DNA of 64,000 nucleotides from Lysobacter soli (GTDB lineage: Bacteria; Pseudomonadota; Gammaproteobacteria; Xanthomonadales; Xanthomonadaceae). Below the pieces are notes generated by a model, which had not been told where the DNA came from, made no database searches, and saw only the letters and a list, made by a program, of their open reading frames with translations. Made by a program: the position numbers and the translations under genes. The number at the start of each line of letters is the position of its first letter. Position 1 is the stretch's first letter. This document shows, piece after piece, positions 19,101-29,153 of this stretch. The stretch lies in contig NZ_QTJR01000012.1 of NCBI RefSeq assembly GCF_003382285.1, forward strand, positions 1 through 64,000, written 5' to 3'.

Positions 19101-20292
19101 ATTGGCCGGCGGCGTGGCGCCAGAACGCGTGCGTCAGCGGCGGCAACTTGCCGGCCAGACCCAGCAGCGGCCCGCGCAACAGCGTCGCGGCGACCGAATC
19201 GTTCGAGAACAGGCGATTGATGCCGTCGAACGCATGCGCGGACAGCGCGTTCTCGCTGCGCTGCGCACGCGCCCAGCGCGGCAGTCGCGCCGCGAGGTCC
19301 AGCCCGCGCGAGCGTGCATCGGCGAGGGTGCGCCGCAACGTTGCGACATCACGCAAACCGAGGTTCACGCCCTGCCCCGCGAGCGGATGCACCGCATGCG
19401 CGGCATCGCCGACCAGCGCGACGCGACCGGACGCGAGCGATTGCGCCAGCTGCAGCCGCAGCGGGAACGCCGCACGGCGCGACACGCCTCTGGACTCGCC
19501 GAGCGTTCCGGCGAACGCGTTGTCCAGCTCGCGCAGGAACGCGGCGGCGTCCACGTCGAGCAGACGCTGCGCTTCGGCATCCGGCAACGTCCACACGATC
19601 GAACTGACATGGCCATCGTCGAACGGAAGGAAAGCGAGCGGCCCGGTCGACAGGAAGCGCTGCCAGCACGTCGACCGGTGCGGCTTCCCGCTTTCGACGA
19701 ACGCCACCAGCCCACGCTGGCCATAGTCGTGGCGTGGCGCTTCGATGCCTGCGAGCGAGCGCAGCTTCGACTCCGCGCCATCGGCGGCGACCACGATTTT
19801 CGAGCGCAGCGAAATCCCGCTTTCGAGCACGACCGTGGCGCCACTCTCGTCCTGCTCCAGGGCGACCACGCTGTCCGGGCAATGCACCTGCACGCCAGCA
19901 CCGGGCAGCGCGTGCCACAGGCGATCGACGAGCAGCGCGTGTTCGACGATCCAGCCCAGTTCGCGACGACCGAAGGCGTCGGCATCGAACGTAAGTTCGC
20001 CGCCGCCGGCGGCGTCCCACACGCGCATCGCGCGGTACGCCTGCAGGCGCGCGTCGGCGACACCACGCCACACGCCCAGGTCATCGAGCAGCGCCGCGTT
20101 GTCCGGTGCGAATGCATAGACGCGCAGGTCGATGCGGTCGGAATCGGTCGGCAGCTTCTGCCATGCGGGCGGCTGGCGCGTTTCGACGAGCGCGACCTGC
20201 AAGCCGTCACGCGCGAATGCAAGCGCCGCCGCTGCGCCGACCACGCCGGCACCGACGACGATCACGTCGAACCCCGATCCGCGGCGGCTCAT
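19099..20292 (-). CDS. ubiI: UbiI-like FAD-dependent ubiquinone hydroxylase
   Basis: 397 residues of the UbiH/UbiI/UbiF flavin monooxygenase family. FAD motif DVIVVGAGVVGAAAALAF at the N-terminus, mid motif VVAADGAESKLR, and second FAD motif GDAAHAVHPLAGQGVNLG, whose GDAAH...HPLAGQGVN form fits UbiI/VisC better than UbiH. Likely C5 hydroxylation in ubiquinone synthesis; a UbiF-like role is the alternative. Its ATG (20292) overlaps the ubiH stop (ATGA), as in the E. coli ubiH-ubiI pair. Confidence 0.87.
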   Translation of the reverse strand: MSRRGSGFDVIVVGAGVVGAAAALAFARDGLQVALVETRQPPAWQKLPTDSDRIDLRVYAFAPDNAALLDDLGVWRGVADARLQAYRAMRVWDAAGGGELTFDADAFGRRELGWIVEHALLVDRLWHALPGAGVQVHCPDSVVALEQDESGATVVLESGISLRSKIVVAADGAESKLRSLAGIEAPRHDYGQRGLVAFVESGKPHRSTCWQRFLSTGPLAFLPFDDGHVSSIVWTLPDAEAQRLLDVDAAAFLRELDNAFAGTLGESRGVSRRAAFPLRLQLAQSLASGRVALVGDAAHAVHPLAGQGVNLGLRDVATLRRTLADARSRGLDLAARLPRWARAQRSENALSAHAFDGINRLFSNDSVAATLLRGPLLGLAGKLPPLTHAFWRHAAGQ

Positions 20293-21581
20293 GCGCGCAC
20301 CTCGCGGCACAGCGCCGGCACGTCGCCGCGATAGCCCATCGCGCCACCGACCAGGAACGATTGCGCCGAAGCGACGCGATCCACCGCGAACAGCCCCAGG
20401 CTGCGCAACGGACGAAGCAGCGACGCGTCATTGGCGGTGAGCCGCGCGAGGCCATCGGAGAAACCGATGGTGCGCTCGCGATCTTCGCGACGACGCTCGG
20501 CGTATCGCTGCAGCAGGGCGTCGCTTCCGCAGTCGGCGTGCGAGTCCTGCGCGCGTGCATCGGCGATGAGTTCGGCCAGCGTGAGCGCGTCCCGCAGGCC
20601 GAGGTTGAAGCCCTGCGCGCCGATCGGATGGATCGTCTGCGCGGCGTTGCCGACCAGCACGGCGCGCGGCGCGACGGTCCGCTGGGCGACGAGACGGATC
20701 GCCGGATGCGAGCTGCGCGGCCCGCATGAAAGAAGGCGCCCCGCGCGCCAGCCGAACACCTCCTGCGCGCGCGCGAGGAAGCCGGCTTCGTCGAGTGCCG
20801 CCACGTCGCCGGCCTCTTCGCGGGCGACGGCGTGGATCAGGCCGTAATGACGATCGCCGCGCGGGAGCAGCGCGGTCGGACCGTCGCCGGTCAGCCGTTC
20901 GTATGCGGTGCCGTCTGGTGCGCGCGAGCCGCGCACGCGCGTGACGAACAGCATCTGTCCGTAATCGTGCTCGTCCACGCCGATGCCCAGCGCGTCGCGC
21001 ACGCCGCTGCGCGTGCCGTCGGCCGCGACAACGAGCCGCGCATGCAGCAGGCGTTCGCCGTCGGCGTCGGCCACGCGGATGGCGCGCACATCGTCGGTGC
21101 TTTCGGCGAACCCGAGGAAACGCACCCGGCGATGCCGCACCAGGCGCGCGGCCTCTGCAAGCCGCGCTTCGAGCGCGTCGCCGAAATCGCGCGCGACCAC
21201 GACGCGACCGAACTCGGTGCGTCCATAGCGCGAGGCCTCGAGCAGGCTGCGGCCGAAATCGCCGCGCCGGCTGATGTGGATGCGCGCGATCGCACCGGTG
21301 GGCGCACGCAGTTTCTGCATCACGCCCAGCGCGGTCAGCGCGTTGATGGTGGCTTCGGCGAAGCTGAGGTTGCGCTCGTCGAACACCGGCGGCAGCGCGC
21401 CGGGCGGCGTGGCTTCGACCAGGCCCACGTGAAGGCCGAGGCGTTCCAGCGCGATCGCCAGGCTGGCACCGACCAGGCCACCGCCTACGATGAGGACATC
21501 GTGGACGTCTCGGGTCGAACCTTGGGCGGGGGAGTCTCCGGGCGCGCCGGAGGGCGGATTTGAGGGGGCCGCGACAGGCAT
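20289..21581 (-). CDS. ubiH: UbiH, 2-octaprenyl-6-methoxyphenol hydroxylase
   Basis: 430 residues, first gene of the ubiH-ubiI pair. FAD motif DVLIVGGGLVGASLAIALE after a roughly 25-residue polar extension, mid motif VVAADGTRSGVR, and GNAAQTIHPIGAQGFNLG, which resembles the UbiH-specific GNAAQTLHPIAGQGFN form. Acts at the inner membrane on a ubiquinone intermediate using oxygen. Starts divergent from the DUF6580 gene. The exact start is uncertain because of the non-conserved N-terminus. Confidence 0.9.
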   Translation of the reverse strand: MPVAAPSNPPSGAPGDSPAQGSTRDVHDVLIVGGGLVGASLAIALERLGLHVGLVEATPPGALPPVFDERNLSFAEATINALTALGVMQKLRAPTGAIARIHISRRGDFGRSLLEASRYGRTEFGRVVVARDFGDALEARLAEAARLVRHRRVRFLGFAESTDDVRAIRVADADGERLLHARLVVAADGTRSGVRDALGIGVDEHDYGQMLFVTRVRGSRAPDGTAYERLTGDGPTALLPRGDRHYGLIHAVAREEAGDVAALDEAGFLARAQEVFGWRAGRLLSCGPRSSHPAIRLVAQRTVAPRAVLVGNAAQTIHPIGAQGFNLGLRDALTLAELIADARAQDSHADCGSDALLQRYAERRREDRERTIGFSDGLARLTANDASLLRPLRSLGLFAVDRVASAQSFLVGGAMGYRGDVPALCREVRA

Positions 21582-21634
21582 TGCGCTATGCTAGCCGTTC
21601 CTGAAGGCCGTGACCTTCTCAAGACCCGAACACG

Positions 21635-22261
21635 ATGAACCGTCCCGTTTCCGCCTCGCCTGCCACCTCCGGCCCGTCCGCTTCCAGCCTGTTCGCGCCC
21701 GGCCCGCTGGTGCTCATCGGCATGATCGTGGTCGCCGCGCTCACGCGCCTGCTGCCGCATCCGCCGAATTTCTCGCCGGTCGAAGCGGTCGCGCTGTTCG
21801 GTGGCGCCTACTTCGCCTCGCGCGCGATGGCCGTCGCCGTGCCGCTGGTGGCGATGCTGGTGTCGGACCTGATCCTCGGCCTCACGCTGGGCGGAACGTA
21901 TTTCGAACACTTCACCAGCCCGGCCTACCTGGCGACGTGGCTGTCGGTCTACGCCTGCATCGCGCTGTCGGCGGTGCTGGGCTTCGGCCTGCGCGGCCGC
22001 GTCAACGGCGCGCGCGTGCTGGGCTACTCGCTGATGGGATCGGTGCTGTTCTTCGTGGTGACCAACTTCGCCGTGTGGGCAACCGCCACGCCGATGACCG
22101 CGCACCCGTCGTGCATGATCGGCCTGGCACCGTGCTACGCCGCGGCGCTGCCGTTCTTCCAGTGGACGCTGCTGGGCACGCTGTTCTACGCCGCGCTGCT
22201 GTTCGGCGGCTTTGCGCTGCTGCGCCGCCGCGTCCCGGCGCTGCGCGCGCAGACGGTGTAA
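21635..22261 (+). CDS. DUF6580 membrane protein (ECF S-component-like)
   Basis: 208 residues with about five or six membrane helices and a short polar N-terminus. The segment ALTRLLPHPPNFSPVEAVALFGGAYF, followed by PLVAMLVSDLILGLTLG, is the DUF6580 signature. The topology resembles substrate-binding S-components of vitamin transporters. The next gene, 13 bases on, encodes a cobalamin adenosyltransferase, hinting at a corrinoid or cobalamin role. No cobalamin riboswitch fits in the roughly 53 bases upstream. Confidence 0.8.
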   Translation: MNRPVSASPATSGPSASSLFAPGPLVLIGMIVVAALTRLLPHPPNFSPVEAVALFGGAYFASRAMAVAVPLVAMLVSDLILGLTLGGTYFEHFTSPAYLATWLSVYACIALSAVLGFGLRGRVNGARVLGYSLMGSVLFFVVTNFAVWATATPMTAHPSCMIGLAPCYAAALPFFQWTLLGTLFYAALLFGGFALLRRRVPALRAQTV

Positions 22262-22274
22262 GCGGCCTCGCCGC

Positions 22275-22829
22275 GTGGGCAACCGCCTCTCGAAGATCTA
22301 CACCCGCACCGGCGACGACGGTACGACCGGCCTCGGCGACGGCAGCCGCGTCGCCAAGGACTCCGACCGCGTCGCCGCCTACGGCACGGTGGACGAAGCC
22401 AATTCGTGCATCGGCCTGGTGCTCGCCGCTGATGTCCCGGAGGACGTCCGCGCCCTGCTCACCACCGTGCAGCACCAGCTGTTCGACCTCGGTGGTGAAC
22501 TGTGCATTCCGGGGCATGCGGCGATCTTCGATGCCGACATCGAACGCCTGGAACAGCAGCTCGACGCCTTCAACGAACCGCTCCCGCCGCTGAAGGATTT
22601 CATCCTGCCCGGCGGCGGCGAAGCAGCGGCGCGCTGCCACGTCGCACGCACCGTGGTGCGTCGCGCCGAACGCGAGGCGGTGTCGCTCTCGCGCATCGAG
22701 GACGTACGTCCGGAAGCGGTGCGCTATCTCAACCGCCTGTCCGACCTGCTGTTCGTGCTGGCCCGCGTGCTCGCGCGTGCCAGCGGCCACGGCGAAGTGC
22801 TGTGGAACCACGAGCGGCGCAAGGCCTGA
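22275..22829 (+). CDS. PduO-type cob(I)alamin adenosyltransferase
   Basis: 184 residues. N-terminal SKIYTRTGDDGTTGLGDG is the ATP-binding signature of the PduO/CobO2 family. VAAYGTVDEANSCIG, FILPGGGEAAARCHVARTVVRRAER and YLNRLSDLLFVLAR are all typical. It transfers the adenosyl group of ATP to reduced cobalamin. Start GTG 22275. Probably in one operon with DUF6580 upstream and the HDAC-like gene 13 bases downstream. Confidence 0.95.
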   Translation: MGNRLSKIYTRTGDDGTTGLGDGSRVAKDSDRVAAYGTVDEANSCIGLVLAADVPEDVRALLTTVQHQLFDLGGELCIPGHAAIFDADIERLEQQLDAFNEPLPPLKDFILPGGGEAAARCHVARTVVRRAEREAVSLSRIEDVRPEAVRYLNRLSDLLFVLARVLARASGHGEVLWNHERRKA

Positions 22830-22842
22830 CGCGCCGCGCGCC

Positions 22843-23757
22843 ATGCGCATCTACACCCACCCGGCGTGCACGCGCCACGATCCCGGACCGGGCCATGCGG
22901 AGCGTCCGTTGCGGCTGGTCGCCGTAACCGAAGCGCTGCGCGAGGCGTTTCCGGACGCCCTTCACTGGGAAGAGGCGCCGCGTGCGAGCCGCGGGCAACT
23001 GCTGCGCGTGCACGACGATGCGCTGCTCGCGCTGGTGCTCGACACGCCGGTCGACGGCCCGATGGCGCTGGATCCGGATACCGTACTCGCCCCTGGTTCG
23101 GCCGAGGCCGCGCTGCGCGCGGCCGGCGCCGGCATCGCCGCGGTGGATGCGGTGATGCACGGCGAAGTACGCCGCGTGTTCTGCGCGGTGCGGCCACCCG
23201 GTCACCACGCAACCCCGTCGGCCGCGATGGGCTTCTGCCTGTTCAACAACATCGCCGTCGCCGCAGCACACGCCTGCGACAAGCACGGCCTGTCGCGCGT
23301 GGCGGTCGTCGATTTCGACGTTCACCACGGCAACGGGACGCAGGCGATCTTCGATACCGATGCTCGCGTGATGTACCTGTCGTCACACCAGATGCCGCTG
23401 TATCCGGACACCGGCTACGCCAACGAACGCGGCGTCGGCAACATCGTCAACGCCTCGCTGCCGCCGGGCTGCGACAGCGATGGCTTCCGCCGCATCTGGC
23501 GCGAACGCCTGCTGCCGACGCTCGATTCCTTCCGTCCGCAGCTGCTCTTCATCTCCGCCGGATTCGACGCGCACAAGCGCGACCCGCTGGCGCAGATCGA
23601 ACTGGAGAGCGGCGATTACGAGTGGATCACGCGCGAGCTCGTCGCCATCGCGAAACGGCATGGCGACGGTCGCGTCGTATCGATGCTTGAAGGCGGCTAC
23701 GACCTGGCCGCGCTGCGCGAAGCCAGCGTCGCGCACGTGGGTGCGCTGCTCGACTGA
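22843..23757 (+). CDS. Histone-deacetylase-family hydrolase
   Basis: 304 residues of the zinc-dependent arginase/deacetylase fold. Conserved blocks: RPPGHHATPSAAMGFCLFNN with the catalytic His pair, VDFDVHHGNGTQAIF with Zn-binding Asp and His, FISAGFDAHKRDPL with the second Zn Asp, and MLEGGYDL. Bacterial members remove acetyl groups from polyamines or small molecules, some from proteins; the substrate is not clear. Third gene of the DUF6580-adenosyltransferase transcript. Confidence 0.9.
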   Translation: MRIYTHPACTRHDPGPGHAERPLRLVAVTEALREAFPDALHWEEAPRASRGQLLRVHDDALLALVLDTPVDGPMALDPDTVLAPGSAEAALRAAGAGIAAVDAVMHGEVRRVFCAVRPPGHHATPSAAMGFCLFNNIAVAAAHACDKHGLSRVAVVDFDVHHGNGTQAIFDTDARVMYLSSHQMPLYPDTGYANERGVGNIVNASLPPGCDSDGFRRIWRERLLPTLDSFRPQLLFISAGFDAHKRDPLAQIELESGDYEWITRELVAIAKRHGDGRVVSMLEGGYDLAALREASVAHVGALLD

Positions 23758-23772
23758 GCCTGCGCCCGACGG

Positions 23773-24192
23773 TCACTTGTCGGGCGTGAACTCCAGCGAT
23801 GCCGAGTTGATGCAGTATCGCAGGCCGGTCGGCGGCGGGCCGTCGGGGAACACGTGGCCCAGGTGCGAATCGCAGCGCGCGCACTTGATCTCCACGCGGC
23901 GCATGCCGTGGCTTTCGTCCACGTGCTCGGTGACGGCGTCCTTCGACACCGGCTCCCAGTAACTCGGCCAGCCGCTGCCGGAGTCGTACTTCGCCTTGGA
24001 CGAGAACAGCGGCGTCCCGCACGCGACGCAGGTGTAGGTGCCGGCTTCCTTGTGGTTCCAGAAGCGGCCGGTGAAGGCGCGTTCGGTGGCCGAACAGCGG
24101 CACACCGCGAACTGCTCCGGGCTCAGGCGCTCGCGCCATTCGTCGTCGGTCCGGCAGACCGGCGCGGTGTCGGTAGAAGGCTGCTGGGACAT
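23773..24192 (-). CDS. msrB: Peptide-methionine (R)-S-oxide reductase MsrB
   Basis: 139 residues. Zinc cysteines C55/C58 (YTCVACG) and C104/C107 (KCARCD), catalytic Cys127 in RYCINSASL. Repairs methionine-R-sulfoxide with thioredoxin as electron donor. ATG 24192 has an AGGAGT site just upstream; the long upstream frame is shadow over lptD. No signal peptide, so cytoplasmic. Divergent from lptD. Confidence 0.97.
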   Translation of the reverse strand: MSQQPSTDTAPVCRTDDEWRERLSPEQFAVCRCSATERAFTGRFWNHKEAGTYTCVACGTPLFSSKAKYDSGSGWPSYWEPVSKDAVTEHVDESHGMRRVEIKCARCDSHLGHVFPDGPPPTGLRYCINSASLEFTPDK

Positions 24193-24321
24193 GGGCCACT
24201 CCTGTCTTGACGCGGAAATGAACAGTGCCGGGAGCAAGATGGTGCTCGCGTTGCCCCCTTGCAAGGGATACGGCAAGCTAGCGACCCCGTTTTCCTGAAC
24301 GCCGACGATCACGGATCCCGA

Positions 24322-26784
24322 GTGCACCGACCCCTCCGACTGCTCCCGTTGTCGCTGTGCATCGCGCTGGCCCTGCCGGCGTACGCTGCCGACGGCGATG
24401 AGGACAACTGGGGCCTGTGCCCGATCATCGACGTGGTTCCCGTGTTCGAGGATGCCCCCGCTCCGGTGGGCGGCATCGAGAACCGCGGCAGCGAACCGAC
24501 CGACATCGACGGCGGACAGCTTGAGCGCGCGGGTACCGCCGAAGACATCGTCGTGCAGGACAACGTACGCCTGAATCGTGGCGACCAGTTCCTGGGCACG
24601 GACAAGCTCACCTACAACGCCGAAACCGGTCGCTACAGCGCGGTGGGCAATGTGCGTTACCAGGACAGCGGCATGCGCATCCTCGCCGAGCGCGCCGAAG
24701 GCGACCAGAACGCCGACCGCCACCGCATCGAGGACGTGCAGTACCAGCTCACCCAGCGTCGCGGCAACGGCGGCGCCGAGCGCATCGAACTGGAAGGCGC
24801 GCGCGGACGGCTGGTCGGATCTACGTACTCGACCTGCGCGCCGAACCAGCGTGCGTGGGAACTGCGTGCAAGCCGCATCGAGATCGACACCGCCAAGGGC
24901 ATGGGCGTGGCACGCAATGCCACCGTGCGCATCGGCAGCGTGCCGGTCCTCTACGTGCCGTGGTTCATGTTTCCGGTCGACGACCAGCGACGCACCGGCC
25001 TGCTGTACCCGCAGCTCTCGCTGTCCGGCCGCAATGGCTTCGACTACAAGCAGCCGATCTACCTCAACCTCGCGCCGAACTACGACGCCACGCTCTACCC
25101 GCGCATCATGGCTGATCGCGGCGGACTGCTCGGCGCCGAGTTCCGCTGGCTGTACGAACGCGGCAAGGGCGAGGTCTACGGAAACTGGATGCCGAGCGAC
25201 AAGCTGCCGGGCGATGAGCCCGACCGCTACCTCAATCCCGAAGTCGGCTTCCCGGTGTCGAGCCTGCCGGAGAAGAACCGCGGCCAGTTCGCGTTGTCTG
25301 CAACGCACAACATCAACAGCGCCTGGTACGCCAATACCAACCTCGGCTGGGTCAGCGACACCCACTACTTCGAGGATTTCAGCAGCAGCCTGTACGGGAT
25401 CTCGCAGTATTCGATCCGCAGCGATGCGGGCGTGTACGGCCGCGGCCGCTACTGGTCCGGCGGCGTCATGGCCGACCACTACCAGTTGGCCGACTACACG
25501 CTGAGCGAGGTCAACCTTCCCTTCGATCGCCTGCCACGTGCCTATTTCAGCTGGGCGCAGCCGTTCATGCCGTGGCTCCAGGCCGGCGTGGATGCCGAAG
25601 GCGCGCGCTTCGAGCACCAGGAATTCCTCGGCGGCACGCGCATCGACGTGAAGCCGTTCGTGACGATGCCGCTGGAAGGCGCAAGCTGGTTCATCCGACC
25701 GAAACTGGCTTGGCGCTACACGGCGTACCAGCTGGACGGCAACGCGCAGAGCCGCGCCGAAGAGTTCGCGCAGCGCAATGGCGGCCCGGTGGATCCCGCG
25801 CGGTTCCAGGACAGCAACCTAACCCGCAGCCTGCCGATCACGTCGGTCGACGCCGGCCTGTACTTCGACCGCAACACCACCTTCCGTGGCACGAGCTACC
25901 TGCACACGCTCGAACCGCGCCTGTACTACCTCAACGTCCCGTACCGGAACCAGGACAACTTCCCGGTCTTTGATACCGGCCCGATGACCTTCAGCTGGGG
26001 CCAGCTGTTCCGCGACAACCGCTATACCGGCGCGGACCGGCAGATGGACGCCAACCAGCTGACCGCCGCCCTCACCACGCGCTTCATCAGCGAGGAAGAC
26101 GGTCGCGAGCGTCTGGCCGCCAGCATCGGCCAGATCCAGTACTTCGACGACAGCCGCGTCACGCTGCCGAACCAGACCACGATCGAATCGGGCAAGTCGG
26201 CGTGGGTCGCCGATGCCAGCGTCTCGCCGAACGACCGCTGGAACCTCGGCGCGACCTACATCTGGAACCCGAAGTACCGCGGCGAGGACTTCGTCAGCGC
26301 CCGCGTGCGTTACCTGTTCGAACGCGGCGGCGTCGTGAACCTCGGCTACCGCTATCGCCGCAACGCCGCCTTCCGCCAGGACATCGATCCGCCGGAGCTG
26401 CGCGACCAGCTGGAGCAGGCCGACTTCTCCTTCCTCTATCCGATCAACGAGACCTGGAGCGTCGTCGGACGCTACTACTACTCGATCCTGGACAAGAAGG
26501 AACTGGAGACCATCGCCGGTGTCCAATGGGAAAGCTGCTGCCTGGCCGCGCGCCTCGTCGGCCGCCGATACCTGCGTAATCGCGACGGTGAACTGGACAC
26601 CCGCATCATGTTCGAATTCGAGCTGAAGGGCCTGGGCTCCGCGGGCCAGAACACGGAGCGGGTCCTGCGCCGTGGTATCCTCGGCTACGACCGCGACGAC
26701 CTCTATCTCGTGCCGCCCACGTCCACGCAACGCCTGAACAGCGGCAGCGGCCAAGTCGAATCCACCCCCGACCCGACCCTATGA
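24322..26784 (+). CDS. lptD: LPS-assembly outer-membrane protein LptD
   Basis: About 820 residues from GTG 24322: signal peptide [22 protein letters not shown], an N-terminal periplasmic jellyroll rich in OstA repeats ([20 protein letters not shown]), then a large beta-barrel. The four disulphide cysteines are present: C33 (WGLCPI), C172 (YSTCAPN), and C739/C740 (ESCCLA), matching the E. coli layout. With LptE it inserts LPS into the outer leaflet. Overlaps surA by four bases; SurA helps fold LptD. Confidence 0.97.
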   Translation: MHRPLRLLPLSLCIALALPAYAADGDEDNWGLCPIIDVVPVFEDAPAPVGGIENRGSEPTDIDGGQLERAGTAEDIVVQDNVRLNRGDQFLGTDKLTYNAETGRYSAVGNVRYQDSGMRILAERAEGDQNADRHRIEDVQYQLTQRRGNGGAERIELEGARGRLVGSTYSTCAPNQRAWELRASRIEIDTAKGMGVARNATVRIGSVPVLYVPWFMFPVDDQRRTGLLYPQLSLSGRNGFDYKQPIYLNLAPNYDATLYPRIMADRGGLLGAEFRWLYERGKGEVYGNWMPSDKLPGDEPDRYLNPEVGFPVSSLPEKNRGQFALSATHNINSAWYANTNLGWVSDTHYFEDFSSSLYGISQYSIRSDAGVYGRGRYWSGGVMADHYQLADYTLSEVNLPFDRLPRAYFSWAQPFMPWLQAGVDAEGARFEHQEFLGGTRIDVKPFVTMPLEGASWFIRPKLAWRYTAYQLDGNAQSRAEEFAQRNGGPVDPARFQDSNLTRSLPITSVDAGLYFDRNTTFRGTSYLHTLEPRLYYLNVPYRNQDNFPVFDTGPMTFSWGQLFRDNRYTGADRQMDANQLTAALTTRFISEEDGRERLAASIGQIQYFDDSRVTLPNQTTIESGKSAWVADASVSPNDRWNLGATYIWNPKYRGEDFVSARVRYLFERGGVVNLGYRYRRNAAFRQDIDPPELRDQLEQADFSFLYPINETWSVVGRYYYSILDKKELETIAGVQWESCCLAARLVGRRYLRNRDGELDTRIMFEFELKGLGSAGQNTERVLRRGILGYDRDDLYLVPPTSTQRLNSGSGQVESTPDPTL

Positions 26785-28142
26785 AGAAACTACTCGCGTC
26801 CGCCCTTGCCGTCGCGGTGCTCTCCGGCGCCGTCCTGCCCGGCGCGACCGCCCTGGCCCAGACCGCGGCCTCCGTCGAGCCGATCGATGGCATCGCCGCC
26901 ATCGTCGACGAGGACGTGATCCTCAAGACCGAGCTGGATCGCGCGGTGAACAACATCCTGGCCCAGTACGCAGGACGCGAGAACCAGCTGCCGCCGCGCG
27001 ACGTGCTCCAGCGCCAGGTGCTCGAGCGCCTGGTCCTGGTGAAGCTGCAGGTCGCCCGCGCCCAGGGCACCGGCGTGCGCGTGACCGACCAGGAAGTCGA
27101 GCAGGCCATCGCCGGCATCGCCCAGCAGAACCGCGTCTCGCCCGAGCAGCTCCGCCAGCAGCTGGCGCGCGAAGGCACCCCGTACACCGATTTCCGCAAC
27201 TCGATCCGCGACGAACTCCTGATCCAGCGCCTGCGCCAGCGTTTCGCGCAGAGCCGCGTGTCGGTCAGCGAGGCCGAGGTCGATGCCGCCATGGCCGCGC
27301 AGGCGAACCAGGGCGCGCAGTACCACCTCGCGCACATCCTCGTGGCGCTGCCGGAAGGCGCGACGGCCGAGCAGATCGCGACCGCCCAGAAGAAGGTCGA
27401 AGGCGTCAAGGCGCTGATCGACAAGGGCGAGATGGACTTCTCCGCCGCGGCGGTGCGCTATTCCGACAGCCCGAACGCGCTGGAAGGCGGCGACCTGGGC
27501 TGGCGCAGCGTCGATGAAATCCCGAACGCGTTCGCCTCGCTGATGCGCAACATGTCGCCCGGCCAGGTCACCGATCCGATCCGTGGCCCGAGCGGCTTCC
27601 AGCTGCTCAAGCTCGTCGAGGTGCGCGACGCCTCGCAGGCCGGCCCGAACATGGTCACGCAGTACCAGGCGCGCCACATCCTGATCCGCACCAGCGATTC
27701 GGTCGACGACGCCAAGGCCAAGGCGCAGGCGCAAACCCTGCAGGCCCGCCTGATGGGCGGCGCCGACTTCGCCCTGCTCGCGCAGGAGAACTCGCAGGAC
27801 CAGAGCTCCGCGCCGAAGGGCGGCGAGCTGGGCTGGTTCACGCGCGACGAATTCGGCCCCGAATTCGGCAACGCCGTCGCCGGCCTCCAGCCGAACCAGG
27901 TGTCGCAGCCGATCCGCACCCAGGCCGGTTACCACCTGATCAAGCTGGAAGCCACGCGCGAAGCCGACGTCGGCGAGCGCAACCGCCGCGCGCAGGTCCA
28001 GGAAACGATCGGCCGCCGCAAGCTGGAAGACGAGTGGAACCGCTTCCTGCGCGAAATGCGCGGCGAAGCCTTCGTCGACGTGCGCGTCGGCAAGACCGCC
28101 GACGCCGAAGCTACCTCCGCCGCTCCGGCCAGCAACGGCTGA
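26781..28142 (+). CDS. surA: Periplasmic chaperone and peptidyl-prolyl isomerase SurA
   Basis: 453 residues: signal peptide ending ATALAQ, N-terminal chaperone domain (IAAIVDEDVILKTELDRAV), two parvulin domains (about 175-275 and 285-385, each with an H-I-L and GGDLGW or GGELGWF pattern) and a C-terminal helix. Chaperones outer-membrane proteins, including LptD encoded just upstream with an ATGA overlap. Confidence 0.97.
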   Translation: MKKLLASALAVAVLSGAVLPGATALAQTAASVEPIDGIAAIVDEDVILKTELDRAVNNILAQYAGRENQLPPRDVLQRQVLERLVLVKLQVARAQGTGVRVTDQEVEQAIAGIAQQNRVSPEQLRQQLAREGTPYTDFRNSIRDELLIQRLRQRFAQSRVSVSEAEVDAAMAAQANQGAQYHLAHILVALPEGATAEQIATAQKKVEGVKALIDKGEMDFSAAAVRYSDSPNALEGGDLGWRSVDEIPNAFASLMRNMSPGQVTDPIRGPSGFQLLKLVEVRDASQAGPNMVTQYQARHILIRTSDSVDDAKAKAQAQTLQARLMGGADFALLAQENSQDQSSAPKGGELGWFTRDEFGPEFGNAVAGLQPNQVSQPIRTQAGYHLIKLEATREADVGERNRRAQVQETIGRRKLEDEWNRFLREMRGEAFVDVRVGKTADAEATSAAPASNG

Positions 28143-28153
28143 GCGAGCCGGAC

Positions 28154-29146
28154 ATGACCCCTGTTCGGCTCGCGCTGGTGCCGGGCGAGCCGGCGGGTGT
28201 CGGTCCCGAGCTCTGCGTCCGACTGGCGCAGCGCTCCCGCGATTACTCCCTGACGACCTTCGCCGACGCGCGTACGCTGCAGACGGCGGCTAAAGCGCTT
28301 TCGCTGCCCTTGCGCCTGCTCGGCCCGGACGAGCCCGCGACGCAGCCAGGCGAACTGGCTGTGGTCGATATTCCCAACGCCGTCGTTCCGGCCTTCGGCC
28401 AGCCCGATCCGCGCAACGCCGCCGCCGTGATCGGCGCGCTTCGCGACGCCGCGCAGGGTTGCCTCGACGGTCGCTTCGCCGGCGTGGTCACCGGCCCCGT
28501 GCACAAGGCGGTGATCAACGAGGGCGGGATCGCCTACACCGGCACGACCGAGCTGCTCGCCGAGCAGGCCGGCCGCGAGGTCGTGATGATGCTGGCCAAC
28601 GACGTCGTGCGTGTCGCGCTGGCCACCACGCACCTGCCGTTGCGCGAGGTCGCCGACGCGATCACCGCGCCGGTGCTGGAACGCACGCTGCGTATCACGC
28701 ACGACGCCCTTCGCCACGACTTCGGCATCGCCGACCCCGTCATCGCCGTGCTCGGCCTCAACCCGCATGCGGGTGAAGCCGGGCATCTGGGGCGCGAGGA
28801 GATCGAAGTCATCGAGCCGTTGCTTGCGACGCTGCGTGAGGGCGGCATGCGGCTGATCGGCCCGCTGCCGGCCGACACCGCCTTCCTGCCGGCCAAGCTG
28901 CGCGGCTTCGATGCCGTGGTCGCGATGTACCACGACCAGGGCCTGCCGGTGCTCAAGTTCAGCGGCTTCGAGCGCGCGGTGAACCTCACCCTGGGCCTGC
29001 CCTACCCGCGCGTCGCGGTCGACCACGGGACCGCGCTGGAACTGGCCGGACACGGCACCGCCGACCCGTCCAGCCTGTTCGCGGCGGCCGATACCTGCGC
29101 CCGCATCGCACGCACCCGAATCGACGCCCGCCAGATCCCGGCATGA
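28154..29146 (+). CDS. pdxA: 4-hydroxythreonine-4-phosphate dehydrogenase PdxA
   Basis: 330 residues. GEPAGVGPELC near the start, VTGPVHKAVIN substrate motif, metal-binding His in TTHLPLREV and AMYHDQGLPVLK, and the C-terminal GTALELAGHGTADPSS. NAD-dependent oxidation in vitamin B6 synthesis, upstream of PdxJ. Starts 11 bases after surA and ends seven bases before rsmA, the same order as in E. coli. Confidence 0.97.
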   Translation: MTPVRLALVPGEPAGVGPELCVRLAQRSRDYSLTTFADARTLQTAAKALSLPLRLLGPDEPATQPGELAVVDIPNAVVPAFGQPDPRNAAAVIGALRDAAQGCLDGRFAGVVTGPVHKAVINEGGIAYTGTTELLAEQAGREVVMMLANDVVRVALATTHLPLREVADAITAPVLERTLRITHDALRHDFGIADPVIAVLGLNPHAGEAGHLGREEIEVIEPLLATLREGGMRLIGPLPADTAFLPAKLRGFDAVVAMYHDQGLPVLKFSGFERAVNLTLGLPYPRVAVDHGTALELAGHGTADPSSLFAAADTCARIARTRIDARQIPA

Positions 29147-29153
29147 TGCCCGC

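Noticed and set aside
21582-21634. Cobalamin riboswitch upstream of the DUF6580-adenosyltransferase genes
   Set aside because: Only about 53 bases lie between the divergent starts, far too short for that riboswitch, and no B12-box sequence is visible.
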